From Nocardioides jejuensis (GTDB lineage Bacteria > Actinomycetota > Actinomycetes > Propionibacteriales > Nocardioidaceae), in assembly GCF_004337475.1 (NCBI RefSeq), contig NZ_SJZJ01000024.1:1-64000 (forward strand): 64,000 bases of DNA. The letters run 5' to 3'. Below, piece after piece: positions 45,398 to 58,667 of the stretch; the first letter of the stretch is position 1; each line of letters opens with the position of its first letter. The translations under genes were made by a program, and so were the position numbers. The notes beneath the pieces are model-generated. The model had not been told where the DNA came from, did not search any database, and saw only the letters and a program-made list of their open reading frames with translations.

Positions 45398-46356
45398 AGA
45401 AGCACCTGCTGTCGATCGACGACGTGACGGTCGACGACATCCACGCTCTCTTCGAGACCGCCGCGGAGATGCACGACGTGCAGCGCCGTGACGTGAAGAA
45501 GCTGCCCGCCCTGCGTGGCAAGACGGTGATCAACCTCTTCTTCGAGGACTCGACCCGGACCCGGTCCAGCTTCGAGATCGCCGGCAAGTGGCTCTCCGCG
45601 GACGTGATCAACCTGTCCGCCAAGGGGTCGTCGACCTCGAAGGGCGAGTCCCTGCGCGACACCGTGCTGACCGTGACCGCGATGGGCATCGACGGCCTGG
45701 TCATGCGCCACTCGGCCTCGGGTGCCGCGCAGCAGGTCGCCGGCTGGCTTCGCCAAGAATCCAGTACAATTCCGGTGATCAACGCCGGCGACGGCACGCA
45801 CGAGCACCCGACGCAGGCCCTGCTCGACGCCTACACGCTGACGCGCCGGCTCGGCTCGCTCGAGGGTCGCCACATCGCGATCGTGGGCGACCTGACGCAC
45901 AGCCGGGTCTTCCGCTCCGGCGTGAAGTGCCTGACCAAGCTCGGCGCCGAGGTCACCGTCGTGGCCCCGCCGACGCTGATGCCCAGCGGCATCACCGCCT
46001 GGTCCAAGGACGCCGGCTTCGCCACGTCGTACGACGTCGACGCGGTGCTGCCGACGGCCGATGCCGTGATGATGCTCCGCGTCCAGAAGGAGCGGATGTC
46101 GGGCGGCTACTTCCCGACGGCCCGCGAGTACACCGTCGGCTACGGACTCACGCGGTCGCGCCTCGGGCTGCTCAAGGAGGGCACCCCGATCCTGCACCCC
46201 GGCCCGATGAACCGCGGTCTCGAGATCGCGCCCGAGGCCGCCGACGCCGCCTCCAGCGCAGTGCTCGACCAGGTCTCCGCGGGTGTCGCGATCCGCATGT
46301 CCGTGCTCTACCACCTGCTGGCCGGCCCGTCCGCCGCAGCGACGACGGGGGAGTGA
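45394..46356 (+). CDS. pyrB: Aspartate carbamoyltransferase catalytic subunit
   Basis: Condenses carbamoyl phosphate with aspartate. The 320-residue protein has the carbamoyl-phosphate motif [29 protein letters not shown] and [11 protein letters not shown]. No regulatory subunit gene (pyrI) is seen, as usual in actinomycetes. The GTG at 45394 overlaps the pyrR stop and has GGAGGGAGG just upstream. Confidence 0.96.
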   Translation: MKKHLLSIDDVTVDDIHALFETAAEMHDVQRRDVKKLPALRGKTVINLFFEDSTRTRSSFEIAGKWLSADVINLSAKGSSTSKGESLRDTVLTVTAMGIDGLVMRHSASGAAQQVAGWLRQESSTIPVINAGDGTHEHPTQALLDAYTLTRRLGSLEGRHIAIVGDLTHSRVFRSGVKCLTKLGAEVTVVAPPTLMPSGITAWSKDAGFATSYDVDAVLPTADAVMMLRVQKERMSGGYFPTAREYTVGYGLTRSRLGLLKEGTPILHPGPMNRGLEIAPEAADAASSAVLDQVSAGVAIRMSVLYHLLAGPSAAATTGE

Positions 46357-46359
46357 CCC

Positions 46360-47661
46360 ATGTCTGACAAGACCCTGATCAAGGGCGCCCGGATCCTCGG
46401 CGCTGAGGCCGCCGACATCCTGGTCGAGAACGGCGTCATCACCGCTGTGGGCGCCGGCGCCGGCGCCGACTCGACCGGTGCGGTCGTGGTCGAGGCCGCT
46501 GGGCTGATCGCACTGCCCGGCTTCGTCGACCTGCACACGCACCTGCGCCAGCCCGGCCGCGAGGACGCCGAGACGATCCTGTCCGGCTCGCAGGCCGCTG
46601 CCGTGGGTGGCTACACGGCCGTCCTGGCGATGGCCAACACCAACCCGGTCACCGACACCGCCGAGGCCGCCGAGCGCGTGCTCGACCTCGGCGTCGCGGC
46701 CGGCTACGTCGACGTGCAGCCGGTCGGCGCGGTGACCAAGGGCCTCGAGGGTCACGAGCTCGCCGAGCTGGGCCTGATGGCCCGGTCGCGCGCCGCCGTG
46801 CGGGTCTTTTCCGACGACGGGAAGTGCGTCCACGACGCCCGCGTGATGCGCCGCGCGCTGGAGTACGTCAAGGCGTTCGGGGGAGTCGTCTCCCAGCACG
46901 CCCAGGACCCGTCGCTCGCTCCCTACGGCAGCGCGTGCTGCCACGAGGGCGAGATCTCCGGCCAGCTCGGCCTGCCCGGCTGGCCCGGCATCGCCGAAGA
47001 GGTCATCGTCGCGCGCGACGTGATGCTGGCCCGTCACACGGGCAGTCGCGTGCACATCGCGCACGTCTCGACCGCGGGCAGTGTCGAGGTCGTCCGCTGG
47101 GCCAAGTCCCAGGGCATCGACGTCACCTGCGAGGTCACCCCGCACCACCTGATCCTCACCACCGACGAACTGCTGGGCTACGACCCGACGTACAAGGTCA
47201 ACCCGCCGCTGCGCCCCGCCGAGGACGTGCAGGCGCTGCGCGCCGCGCTCGCCGACGGCACGATCGACGCCGTCGCGACCGACCACGCCCCGCACGCGAA
47301 GCACGACAAGGACCACGCCTTCGTCGACGCAGCGTTCGGCATGCTCGGGCTGGAGACGGCGCTCAGCGTCGTCGTCACGACCATGGTCGAGACCGGTCTC
47401 CTCGACTGGGCCGGCGTAGCGCGGGTGCTGAGCGTCAACCCGGCGCGGATCGCCGGCCTCGATGGCCACGGCCTCGAGATCGCCGTGGGCGCTCCTGCAA
47501 ACCTCACCCTCGTCGACCCGTCGGCGAAGGTCACCGTGGACCGTGACGCGAGTGTGTCGCTGTCCCGCAACAACCCCTGGCACGGTCGTGAACTGACCGG
47601 CGCCGTGCACGCCACGTTCCTGCGTGGCAAGGCCACCGTGATGGAAGGAAAGCTCGTATGA
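46360..47661 (+). CDS. pyrC: Dihydroorotase
   Basis: Cyclises carbamoyl aspartate to dihydroorotate; zinc amidohydrolase. The 433-residue (class I) protein has [15 protein letters not shown] with two metal-binding His, [36 protein letters not shown] and the catalytic Asp in [12 protein letters not shown]. It starts three bases after pyrB and overlaps carA by four bases. In mycobacteria a small membrane-protein gene separates pyrC and carA; it is absent here. Confidence 0.95.
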   Translation: MSDKTLIKGARILGAEAADILVENGVITAVGAGAGADSTGAVVVEAAGLIALPGFVDLHTHLRQPGREDAETILSGSQAAAVGGYTAVLAMANTNPVTDTAEAAERVLDLGVAAGYVDVQPVGAVTKGLEGHELAELGLMARSRAAVRVFSDDGKCVHDARVMRRALEYVKAFGGVVSQHAQDPSLAPYGSACCHEGEISGQLGLPGWPGIAEEVIVARDVMLARHTGSRVHIAHVSTAGSVEVVRWAKSQGIDVTCEVTPHHLILTTDELLGYDPTYKVNPPLRPAEDVQALRAALADGTIDAVATDHAPHAKHDKDHAFVDAAFGMLGLETALSVVVTTMVETGLLDWAGVARVLSVNPARIAGLDGHGLEIAVGAPANLTLVDPSAKVTVDRDASVSLSRNNPWHGRELTGAVHATFLRGKATVMEGKLV

Positions 47662-48785
47662 AGCCCGCCCTGCTTGTTCTCGAGGACGGACGGACGTTCC
47701 GCGGCGAGTCCTTCGGTGCCGAAGGCGAGACCTTCGGCGAGGCCGTCTTCTCCACCGGCATGTCCGGCTACCAGGAGACGCTGACCGACCCGTCGTACCA
47801 CCGCCAGGTCGTGGTCATGACGGCTCCGCACGTCGGCAACACCGGCATGAACGACGAGGACCCGGAGTCGCGCAAGATCTGGGTCGCCGGCTACGTCGTG
47901 CGCGACCCTGCCCGCGTCCCGTCGAACTGGCGCTCGGTGCGCTCGCTCGACGACGAGCTGAAGGAGCAGGGCGTCGTCGGCATCTCCGGCATCGACACCC
48001 GTGCCCTGACCCGCCACCTGCGCGAGGTCGGCTCGATGCGCGTGGGCATCTCCACCGTCGACACCGACCCCGAGATGCTCCTCGCCAAGGTCCGCGCCGA
48101 AGCCGAGATGACCGGCGCCAACCTCTCCGACGCAGTCACCACCGCCGAGGCGTACGTCGTCCCGGCAGTCGGCGAGAAGCTGCTCACGGTCGCCGCGGTC
48201 GACCTCGGCATCAAGGCGAACACCCCGCGGATGATGGCCGAGCGCGGCATCGAGGTGCACGTGCTGCCCTCCACCGCGACGCTCGAGGACGTGCAGGCGG
48301 TCAACCCTGACGGTCTCTTCTTCTCCAACGGCCCGGGTGACCCGGCCGCCACCACCGGGCAGGTGGAGCTGCTCAGGGCGGCGCTGGGCGAGGAGATCCC
48401 GTACTTCGGCATCTGCTTCGGCAACCAGCTCTTCGGTCGCGCGCTCGGCTTCGGCACCTACAAGCTCAAGTACGGCCACCGCGGCATCAACCAGCCGGTC
48501 CTGGACCGCACGACCGGCAAGGTCGAGGTCACCGCGCACAACCACGGCTTCGCCGTCGACGCCCCGCTCGAGGGCTCCACCACCACGCCGTTCGGTGAGG
48601 CCACGGTGTCGCACATCAACCTCAACGACGACTGCGTCGAGGGCCTCGAGCTCGTCGACGAGAAGGGCCTCAAGGCCTTCTCCGTGCAGTACCACCCGGA
48701 GGCCGCTGCCGGCCCCCACGACGCGGCGTACCTCTTCGACCGCTTCGTGCAGCTCATGAACGACCGCTCGGCTCGGAAGGCCTGA
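47658..48785 (+). CDS. carA: Carbamoyl phosphate synthase small subunit
   Basis: The glutaminase subunit that channels ammonia to CarB. The 375-residue protein has the N-terminal CPSase small domain ([33 protein letters not shown]) and a class I glutamine amidotransferase with nucleophile Cys253 in [15 protein letters not shown] and the His-Glu pair in [10 protein letters not shown]. The nucleophile context is CFGNQ where many homologues have CLGHQ; family residues are otherwise intact. Four bases separate it from carB. Confidence 0.95.
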   Translation: MKPALLVLEDGRTFRGESFGAEGETFGEAVFSTGMSGYQETLTDPSYHRQVVVMTAPHVGNTGMNDEDPESRKIWVAGYVVRDPARVPSNWRSVRSLDDELKEQGVVGISGIDTRALTRHLREVGSMRVGISTVDTDPEMLLAKVRAEAEMTGANLSDAVTTAEAYVVPAVGEKLLTVAAVDLGIKANTPRMMAERGIEVHVLPSTATLEDVQAVNPDGLFFSNGPGDPAATTGQVELLRAALGEEIPYFGICFGNQLFGRALGFGTYKLKYGHRGINQPVLDRTTGKVEVTAHNHGFAVDAPLEGSTTTPFGEATVSHINLNDDCVEGLELVDEKGLKAFSVQYHPEAAAGPHDAAYLFDRFVQLMNDRSARKA

Positions 48786-48789
48786 TCAC

Positions 48790-52109
<3,320 letters not shown>

Positions 52110-52113
<4 letters not shown>

Positions 52114-53162
52114 AGAAGCCCTACGACGTCCTCTTCGACGGCGTCTTCTCCAAGATCGACCCGGAGAAGGCGCACGAGCAGGCGTTTGCGGCGATCCGGG
52201 CAGGCCGTTTCGCGACGGCAGCCTGGGGTCGCACGCTGAAGCCCCGTCCGGTGTCGGCGCTCGGACTCGAGTTCCCCAACGTCCTCGGTCTGGCCGCCGG
52301 CTTCGACAAGAACGCCGTCGGCATCGACGCGCTCGCGGGCCTCGGCTTCGGGCACATCGAGATCGGCACCGTGACCGGAGAGGCGCAGCCGGGCAACCCG
52401 AAGCCGCGGCTCTTCCGGCTGCTCGACGATCGTGCGGTCGTCAACCGGATGGGCTTCAACAACGACGGCGCCGAGGTCGTGGGTCGGCGTCTCGCCGCTC
52501 GCGCCGCGGCCCGCGCGAGCAAGCCGGGTCCGGTCGTCGGCGTCAACATCGGCAAGACCAAGGTCGTGCCCGACGACGACATCGCCGCGGTGATCAAGGA
52601 CCACGAGAAGTCCGTCGACCACCTCGCGCCGTACGCCGACTACCTGGTCGTCAACGTCTCCTCGCCCAACACCCCCGGGCTGCGCAACCTGCAGGCCGTC
52701 GAAAAGCTCGCCCCGCTCCTCGAGGCCGTGCGCAAGCGCGCCGACGAGGTCGTCACCGACCGCCGTGTGCCGCTCGTGGTCAAGATCGCGCCGGACCTGG
52801 CCGACGACGACGTGCTCGCCGTCGCCGACATGGCGAAGGCGATCGGCCTCGACGGCATCACCGCGACCAACACGACGATCTCGCGCGAGGGTCTGAAGGC
52901 CTCCGCCGCGCGGATCGAGACGGTCGGAGCCGGTGGTCTCTCGGGGCGCCCGCTCACCGAGCGCTCGCTCGAGGTGCTGCGTCTGCTCAAGGGTCGGGTC
53001 GGCGATGACCTCACGCTGATCGGCGTCGGAGGCATCACCACGGTCGCCGATGCTCGCGCCCGGCTCGATGCCGGTGCGGACCTGCTGCAGGGCTACACGG
53101 CGTTCATCTACGAGGGGCCGCTGTGGCCTCGTGCCATCGTGCGCGGGGTCCAGCGCCGTTGA
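52110..53162 (+). CDS. pyrD: Quinone-dependent dihydroorotate dehydrogenase (class 2)
   Basis: Oxidises dihydroorotate to orotate with FMN, passing electrons to membrane quinone. The 350-residue protein starts at GTG 52110 (VKKPYDVLF). It has the amphipathic N-terminal helix region, [17 protein letters not shown], and [14 protein letters not shown] with the catalytic Ser of class 2 enzymes. [20 protein letters not shown] and [19 protein letters not shown] bind FMN. This is a complete enzyme sufficient for the pathway, which makes the following PyrK/PyrD-like pair puzzling. Confidence 0.95.
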
Positions 53163-53175
53163 TGACGGGCCAGCG

Positions 53176-53976
53176 ATGACTCTCCAGGCGACCGCGGACG
53201 TACGGGCGAGCGAGCGGATCGGCGCGTTCCAGCATGTCACGCTCGCGGCGCCCGGAGTCGTCGAGACCTTCCGTCCCGGCAACTTCGTCAGCATCGCCCT
53301 GCACGACGGCTCCCACCTGTCCAGACGGAGCTTCTGGGTGCACCGCGTGCGCTCGTCGAGCTCGTCTGGGGCAACGATCGACATCGTCGTCCGCCCGACC
53401 GGAGTGGGCAGCAGCTGGCTCGCCGGCCTCGGGGTCGGCGCGTCCGTGGACCTGATCGGTCCGCTCGGTCGGCCGTTCGCCCAGCCCAAGCAGGCTGTCC
53501 CGTGCCTCCTCGTCGGCGAGGGCTATGCCGCGGCATCGCTCTTTCCGCTCGCCGAGCGGCTGGTCGAGCGCGGCTGCCCGGTATCACTGCTCCTCGCCGC
53601 GGACACCGCCGCCGAAGTCATCGACGGCCTCGACGTACGCCGGTCGGCCGAGGCGGTCACCATCGTCACCGCAGACGGCTCCATGGGCGCCCAGGGCACC
53701 ATCGCGCAGGCGCTGCCGGGCGCCCTGCAGCGTTCGGGTGCCTCGGTCGTCTACGCCGCCGCTCCAGCAGCGAGCCTGCATGCCGTTGCCGGCATCTCCG
53801 AGCAGCACGGCGCCTGGAGCCAGGTCGCGCTCGAGGTCCCGCAGCCGTGCGGCACAGGCCTGTGCCACGGCTGCATCGTCCCCGCCGTCGGCGAGGACGC
53901 CATCGCCCACCGTGTGCGCGCCTGCGCCGAAGGCCCCGTCTTCCGCGGCGACCGGATCCAGTGGGGGCTGCTGTGA
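53176..53976 (+). CDS. Dihydroorotate dehydrogenase electron-transfer subunit (PyrK-like)
   Basis: A FAD/2Fe-2S reductase subunit of the type that links class 1B PyrD to NAD. The 266-residue protein has the FAD-binding SRRSFWVHRV segment, the NAD-binding half (LVGEGYAAASLFPLAERL) and a C-terminal cluster-binding motif QPCGTGLCHGCIVP with a fourth Cys in RVRACAEGPVF. The start is ATG 53176, 14 bases after the pyrD stop. Class 2 PyrD needs no such partner; its natural partner is the next gene, whose active site is changed. Confidence 0.87.
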   Translation: MTLQATADVRASERIGAFQHVTLAAPGVVETFRPGNFVSIALHDGSHLSRRSFWVHRVRSSSSSGATIDIVVRPTGVGSSWLAGLGVGASVDLIGPLGRPFAQPKQAVPCLLVGEGYAAASLFPLAERLVERGCPVSLLLAADTAAEVIDGLDVRRSAEAVTIVTADGSMGAQGTIAQALPGALQRSGASVVYAAAPAASLHAVAGISEQHGAWSQVALEVPQPCGTGLCHGCIVPAVGEDAIAHRVRACAEGPVFRGDRIQWGLL

Positions 53977-54770
53977 CGCTGTACGTCGCCTCCGGATGTG
54001 GAGGCACCGGCCGCGAGCTCGCGCCGTACGCCGATCTGGGCGCGCTCGGTGGCTTTGTCACGCGCACCCTGACCCTCGACCCGCGCCGGGGCAGCCGTCT
54101 CCGGATCTCCGAGTCGCCGGGCGGCCTGGTCCGGGCGCACCTGCTCCAGAACCCCGGCGTCGACCGGTTCCTGACCCATGAGATGCCGTGGCTGGCCCAG
54201 CAGGGCGTGCCCACCTGGGCCTCGGTCACGGGCGCCTCGCTCGACGACATCGCCGCCGTCGTACGCCGGGTGGCGACTGCTCCGGGCCTGACCGGCATCG
54301 AGCTCAACCTCGCGGTCGACGACCCCGCCGCCCTGCGCCTGCACGACGGGTCCACCCCCAAGGGTGCGGCTGCCGCGGTCCGGGTCGTGCTCGACGCACT
54401 GCCCGACAACCTCGGCCTGCACGTGAAGCTGGGCGCCGACGTCCGTCGTCTGCCCGCTCTTGCCCGCGCCGTCGCAGAAGTCGGTGCGGACGCGCTCGTC
54501 GTCGGAGGAGCGCTGCCCGCCTCGTTGCCCAACGGCACCCCGGCCGAGCTCTCGGGCCCGGCGATCCTCCCGACCGCGCTCCGCGCTGTGCGGGCGGTCC
54601 GCGACGAGCTGCCCGAGTTCCCGCTGATCGGCGTCGGGGGAGTGACGTCGGCTGCCGACGCCCGCGCCTTCGAAGCCGCCGGTGCCTTCGCCGTCCAGGT
54701 CGGCACCGCGCTGCTGCACGACCCGTCCACCCTTGCCCGCATCACCGCCGAGCTGGAGGAGCAGTCCTGA
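53973..54770 (+). CDS. Class 1B dihydroorotate dehydrogenase homologue lacking the active-site cysteine motif
   Basis: The 265-residue TIM-barrel protein follows PyrD 1B closely: GFVTRTLTLDPRRGSRLRISE, LLQNPGVDRFL, HVKLGADV, ELSGPAILPTALRAV and GVGGVTSAADARAFEAAGAFAVQVGTALL. The NxSCPN catalytic-loop motif reads NLAVDD (in IELNLAVDDPAAL), so the catalytic Cys and the Asn-containing loop are lost, and the early FMN-contact Lys of VVTK is Arg. FMN binding may persist, but dihydroorotate oxidation is doubtful. The GTG at 53973 overlaps the PyrK-like stop, so the two are coupled. Confidence 0.85.
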   Translation: MTLYVASGCGGTGRELAPYADLGALGGFVTRTLTLDPRRGSRLRISESPGGLVRAHLLQNPGVDRFLTHEMPWLAQQGVPTWASVTGASLDDIAAVVRRVATAPGLTGIELNLAVDDPAALRLHDGSTPKGAAAAVRVVLDALPDNLGLHVKLGADVRRLPALARAVAEVGADALVVGGALPASLPNGTPAELSGPAILPTALRAVRAVRDELPEFPLIGVGGVTSAADARAFEAAGAFAVQVGTALLHDPSTLARITAELEEQS

Positions 54771-55609
54771 TGACCACCCGACCCGATGCGCCGTTCGGAG
54801 CGCGGCTTCGCGCCGCGATGTCCGCGCGCGGCCCGCTCTGTCCCGGCATCGACCCGCACGCCTCGCTGCTCGCCGCGTGGGGGCTGCCGGACACCGCCGA
54901 CGGCTGTGAGCGCTTCGCGATGACCGCGGTCGAGGCCCTGGCGCCGGTCGTGTCGTCGATCAAGCCGCAGTCGGCCTTCTTCGAGCGCCACGGTTCCCGT
55001 GGCGTCGCGGTGCTGGAGAAGGTCATCGCGGCCAGCCGCGAGTCCGGCTGCCTGGTCATCCTCGACGTCAAGCGGGGTGACATCGGCACCACCGCGCAGG
55101 CGTACGCCGACGCCTACCTCGACCCGACCAGCCCGCTCGCCTCGGACGCGATCACGGCCAGCCCGTACCTCGGGTTCGGCTCGCTCGCGCCAATGATCGA
55201 GACCGCCGCCCGGCACAACGCGGGCGTCTTCGCCCTGGCGCTCACGTCGAACCCGGAGGCACCGCGCTTCCAGCACGCACGCACCGCGGACGGTTCGACG
55301 ATTGCGGGGGAGGTGCTCGCAGGTCTGCGGGCCGCCAACGAGGGAGCGGAGTCGCTCGGCTCGTTCGGTGCCGTCGTCGGGGCCACGATCGGCTCGACCG
55401 AGGAGAACCTCGACATCAACGGTCCGCTGCTCGTGCCCGGCATCGGTGCGCAGGGCGGCACGGCCGACGACGTACGCCGGATCTTCGGCGCCGCGGTCCG
55501 CAACGTGGTGCCCACGTCGACCCGGGAGATCCTCGGCGCCGGCCCTTCGGTCCAGGCGCTGCGCGAGGCAGCTGCCCGCGCCAACGACGAGTTCGCCGCG
55601 CTGCTGTGA
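54770..55609 (+). CDS. pyrF: Orotidine 5'-phosphate decarboxylase (type 2)
   Basis: Decarboxylates OMP to UMP. The 279-residue protein is the long mycobacterial-type PyrF: LCPGIDPHASLLAAWGL, SSIKPQSAFFERHG, the catalytic Lys/Asp array in LDVKRGDIGTTAQAYADAYL and LVPGIGAQGG near the phosphate site. The ATG overlaps the upstream stop (TGATG). It is the last biosynthetic gene of the operon. Confidence 0.95.
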   Translation: MTTRPDAPFGARLRAAMSARGPLCPGIDPHASLLAAWGLPDTADGCERFAMTAVEALAPVVSSIKPQSAFFERHGSRGVAVLEKVIAASRESGCLVILDVKRGDIGTTAQAYADAYLDPTSPLASDAITASPYLGFGSLAPMIETAARHNAGVFALALTSNPEAPRFQHARTADGSTIAGEVLAGLRAANEGAESLGSFGAVVGATIGSTEENLDINGPLLVPGIGAQGGTADDVRRIFGAAVRNVVPTSTREILGAGPSVQALREAAARANDEFAALL

Positions 55610-55998
55610 TGCGCGCGCTCACGCTCCTCGCACTGACGGCCACCATGGCCGGCACGCTCACGGTGAGCGGGTGCGCGAGTGACCAGGAGAAGTGGTGTGA
55701 CCGCGTCTCGGCGGCGGCACCAACCCTGGGCAAGACCCTCGACGAGGGCGGCGCGAAGACGGGGCTCATCGACGCCCTGCCGACGCTGCGCAGCCTCGCC
55801 GACGCCGCGCCGTCCGACGTTCGTGAGGACTGGAGCACGCTGGTCGACGCCGTGTCCGGCCTGGCCGACGCAGTAGCGGCGAAGGACGACAAGGCAACCC
55901 GTCAGGCCGGTCTCAAGCTCGCCTCGCCGGACGTCCAGGCGGCCGCCAACGCCGTCGACCAGGAAGCCCGCGACGTCTGCCACGCCGGCCTGTTCTGA
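55609..55998 (+). CDS. Small helical lipoprotein at the end of the pyr operon
   Basis: The 129-residue product has a lipoprotein signal (TMAGTLTVSGCAS, Cys near residue 22) and a helical mature part (KWCDRVSAAAPTLGKTLDEG ... DARDVCHAGLF-type end) with two further cysteines that could pair. Function unknown. It starts at an ATG overlapping the pyrF stop (TGATG) and so is translated with the operon, though it need not act in pyrimidine metabolism. Confidence 0.8.
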   Translation: MRALTLLALTATMAGTLTVSGCASDQEKWCDRVSAAAPTLGKTLDEGGAKTGLIDALPTLRSLADAAPSDVREDWSTLVDAVSGLADAVAAKDDKATRQAGLKLASPDVQAAANAVDQEARDVCHAGLF

Positions 55999-56027
55999 CC
56001 CGGATCCACCCGGATGTCCGGTCCGCG

Positions 56028-56057
56028 TTGCCGGTCGCGTGATGTCGTGACTAGATT
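56028..56057 (+). promoter_or_regulatory. Predicted mihF promoter
   Basis: TTGCCG (56028-56033), an 18-base spacer and TAGATT (56052-56057) resemble a sigma-A promoter. The predicted start near 56064 gives a leader of about 34 bases to the GTG at 56098, with GAGGAC as a weak ribosome site. Confidence 0.6.
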
Positions 56058-56097
56058 GGCCGTCTGCCCAGCCGCACCGAACACGAGGACCTGACAC

Positions 56098-56415
56098 GTG
56101 GCCCTGCCCCAGCTGACCCCGGAACAACGTCAGGCTGCCCTCGACAAGGCCGCCGCCTCTCGCCGGGAGCGCGCCGAGGTCAAGAACCGTCTGAAGAACT
56201 CCGGCGCCTCGATCATGGACGTCATCCGTGAGGGCCAGATCAACGAGGTCGTCGGCAAGATGAAGGTCGTCGACCTCCTGCAGTCGATGCCGGGCCTGGG
56301 CAAGGTGCGGGCGAAGCAGCTCATGGAGCGCCTCGCGATCGCCGAGAGCCGCCGCGTTCGTGGTCTGGGTGCCAAGCAGGTCGCGGCCCTCGAGGCCGAG
56401 TTCACCCGCGACTGA
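56098..56415 (+). CDS. mihF: Actinobacterial integration host factor (mIHF)
   Basis: A nucleoid-associated protein that binds and bends DNA without sequence similarity to enterobacterial IHF. The 105-residue protein begins [28 protein letters not shown], then [14 protein letters not shown] and the helix-two-turn-helix / HhH-like DNA-binding end [31 protein letters not shown]. The start is GTG at 56098. The stop overlaps gmk. The mihF-gmk-rpoZ order is diagnostic of actinomycetes. Confidence 0.95.
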   Translation: MALPQLTPEQRQAALDKAAASRRERAEVKNRLKNSGASIMDVIREGQINEVVGKMKVVDLLQSMPGLGKVRAKQLMERLAIAESRRVRGLGAKQVAALEAEFTRD

Positions 56416-56975
56416 TGCCAGGCACTCCCCACCGCCTCATCGTTCTCGCAGGACCGACCGCCGTCGGCAAGGGCACGGTCGCTGCTGCTGTCCGCGAGGA
56501 CTACCCCGACGTCTGGATCTCGGTGTCGTGCACCACCCGCGCGCCGCGCCCTGGTGAGGTCGACGGCCAGCACTACCACTTCGTCAGCGACGAGGAGTTC
56601 GACCGGATGATCGCCGGGGGAGAGCTCCTCGAGTACGCCGTCGTCCACGGCCACGCCAAGTACGGCACGCCGCGCACCCCGGTCGAGGAGGCGCTGGCCG
56701 CCGGTCGCCCGTCGATGCTGGAGATCGACCTCCAGGGCGCGCGCCAGGTGAAGGCCAACATGCCGGAGGCCCGGCTGGTCTTCCTGGCGCCCCCGTCATG
56801 GGAGGAGCTGGTCCGCCGACTCATCGGTCGGGGCACCGAAACCGAGGAGCAGCAGGAGCGTCGGCTGGAGACCGCGAAGGTCGAACTGGCGGCCGAAGCG
56901 GAGTTCGACGTGACGATCGTCAACCACGAAGTTCACGAGGCTGCCGCCGAGTTGGTAAAGTTGATGCGGGCCTGA
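56415..56975 (+). CDS. gmk: Guanylate kinase
   Basis: Phosphorylates GMP to GDP. The 186-residue protein has Walker [10 protein letters not shown], the GMP-binding [35 protein letters not shown] and the lid [17 protein letters not shown]. The ATG overlaps the mihF stop (TGATG). The 3' end of the gene contains the predicted rpoZ promoter. Confidence 0.95.
   Translation: MPGTPHRLIVLAGPTAVGKGTVAAAVREDYPDVWISVSCTTRAPRPGEVDGQHYHFVSDEEFDRMIAGGELLEYAVVHGHAKYGTPRTPVEEALAAGRPSMLEIDLQGARQVKANMPEARLVFLAPPSWEELVRRLIGRGTETEEQQERRLETAKVELAAEAEFDVTIVNHEVHEAAAELVKLMRA
56932..56961 (+). promoter_or_regulatory. Predicted rpoZ promoter inside the 3' end of gmk
   Basis: TTCACG (56932-56937), an 18-base spacer and TAAAGT (56956-56961) fit a sigma-A promoter. 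The predicted start near 56968 gives a leader of about 70 bases before the rpoZ GTG. The local AT content (GGTAAAGTTGATG) stands out within the coding sequence. Confidence 0.55.
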
Positions 56976-57038
56976 GTCAGGCCTGCCCGGGGCACGGTCT
57001 CGTGTCCCTCCGGATTCCCGATCTTTAAGGCGTTATCT

Positions 57039-57350
57039 GTGTCTGCTCCCACCGGCGAGGGTGTCACCAACCCGTCGATCGACGACCTGCTCACGAAGAC
57101 CGACTCGAAGTACAAGCTGGTCCTCTACAGCGCCAAGCGTGCCCGGCAGATCAACGCCTACTACTCGCAGCTCGGCGAGGGCCTGCTCGAGTACGTCGGC
57201 CCGCTCGTCGACACGCACGTCCAGGAGAAGCCGCTGTCGATCGCGCTCCGCGAGATCAACGCCGACCTCCTGACCTGCGAGGACATCGACCCGGCCGAGC
57301 TCGCCGCCGAGGAGGCCGCCGCGGCCGCCGCGGCTGCCGACGCCGAGTGA
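57039..57350 (+). CDS. rpoZ: RNA polymerase omega subunit
   Basis: Omega helps fold and place the beta' subunit and is needed for ppGpp sensing in some bacteria. The 103-residue protein has [57 protein letters not shown] and an alanine-rich acidic tail typical of actinobacteria. The GTG at 57039 keeps the short SAPTGEGV leader. It is followed 17 bases later by coaBC. Confidence 0.94.
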   Translation: MSAPTGEGVTNPSIDDLLTKTDSKYKLVLYSAKRARQINAYYSQLGEGLLEYVGPLVDTHVQEKPLSIALREINADLLTCEDIDPAELAAEEAAAAAAAADAE

Positions 57351-57366
57351 CCCGAGGCTGATTCAG

Positions 57367-58590
57367 ATGGGCGCCACGGCACCCAGGGTCGTCCTCGGAG
57401 TCAGCGGCGGCATCGCGGCGTACAAGTCGTGTGAGCTGCTGCGACGCTTCACCGAGTCCGGCCATGACGTGACCGTGGTGCCCACCGCCGCGGCGCTGGA
57501 GTTCGTCGGGGCACCGACGTGGGCTGCCCTCAGCGGCAAGCCGGTCGCGGCCGATGTCTGGACCCGTGTCGAGGCAGTGCCGCACGTCCACATCGGGCAG
57601 CACGCGGATCTGGTCGTCGTCGCCCCGGCGACCGCCGACATCATGGCCAAGGCAGCGCACGGCCTGGCAGACGACCTGCTGACCAACACGCTGCTCACCG
57701 CGCGGTGTCCGGTGGTGTTCGCGCCCGCCATGCACACCGAGATGTGGGAGCACCCGGCCACGCAGGCCAACGTGCGCACCCTCCGCGAGCGTGGCGCGGT
57801 CGTGATCGAGCCCGCCGAGGGCCGTCTGACGGGCAAGGACACCGGCAAGGGCCGTCTCCCGGACCCCGCCGAGATCTTCGAGCTCGCGCTCGACGTGCTC
57901 TCGCGCGGAGCTGTCCAGCCGGACCTCGCCGGGCGCCACGTGCTCGTCTCCGCCGGCGGCACCCGCGAGTACCTCGACCCGGTGCGCTTCCTCGGCAACC
58001 GCTCGAGCGGGCTCCAGGGCTATGCCCTGGCACGCGCCGCGGCTGCCCGGGGCGCCGAGGTCACCCTGGTCGCCGCCAACGTCTCGTTGCCCGACCCGGC
58101 CGGCGTGAAGGTGGTCCGGGTCGAGACGACCGCACAGCTGCGCGACGCCGTCCTGGCGGGAGCACCCGCTGCGGACGCCATCGTGATGGCAGCTGCCCCT
58201 GCCGACTTCCGTCCGACCGATGTCAGCGACGCCAAGATCAAGAAGTCCGAGGACGGGTCCGCTCCTGCGATCACGCTCGAGCAGAACCCCGACATCCTCA
58301 AGGAGATCTCGCAGCACCGCCTGCGCGAGGGCCAGGTGATCGTCGGGTTCGCGGCGGAGACGGGCGACGCAACCGGCTCCGTGCTCGAGCTCGCGACCGC
58401 CAAGCTGGCGCGCAAGGGGTGCGACCTGCTGGTCGTCAACGACGTGTCCGGTGGTGCCGTCTTCGGCAGCCCGGACAACGAAGCGGTCATCCTTTCGGCG
58501 GCCGGCGTCGCCGCTGATGTGCCGCGCGGGTCCAAGGCGAGCGTGGCGCACGCCATCTGGGATCAGGTTGCCGCTACTCTTCGCGGCTGA
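57367..58590 (+). CDS. coaBC: Bifunctional phosphopantothenoylcysteine decarboxylase / phosphopantothenate-cysteine ligase
   Basis: Two consecutive steps of coenzyme A synthesis. In the 407-residue protein the FMN-dependent CoaC half comes first ([48 protein letters not shown]). The CoaB half follows ([57 protein letters not shown]). The PAMH form, where E. coli has PAMN, is also the mycobacterial one as I recall it. The start is ATG at 57367. Confidence 0.95.
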   Translation: MGATAPRVVLGVSGGIAAYKSCELLRRFTESGHDVTVVPTAAALEFVGAPTWAALSGKPVAADVWTRVEAVPHVHIGQHADLVVVAPATADIMAKAAHGLADDLLTNTLLTARCPVVFAPAMHTEMWEHPATQANVRTLRERGAVVIEPAEGRLTGKDTGKGRLPDPAEIFELALDVLSRGAVQPDLAGRHVLVSAGGTREYLDPVRFLGNRSSGLQGYALARAAAARGAEVTLVAANVSLPDPAGVKVVRVETTAQLRDAVLAGAPAADAIVMAAAPADFRPTDVSDAKIKKSEDGSAPAITLEQNPDILKEISQHRLREGQVIVGFAAETGDATGSVLELATAKLARKGCDLLVVNDVSGGAVFGSPDNEAVILSAAGVAADVPRGSKASVAHAIWDQVAATLRG

Positions 58591-58667
58591 GACGGGCGTC
58601 CGGGGGCCAAGAGGCGCCGTCTATCGTTGAGTTCAACATCACACCAATGCATGGGAGTGGAACGACT

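Noticed and set aside
54188..54770. An N-terminal extension joining PyrD-like sequence to pyrF in the pyrF frame
   Set aside because: The upstream part of that frame is Arg/Gly-rich shadow; the TGATG overlap at 54768-54772 and the family start give pyrF at 54770.
58591..58667. SAM riboswitch before metK
   Set aside because: Only 77 bases separate coaBC and metK, and I could not find a paired architecture matching a known SAM-sensing class.
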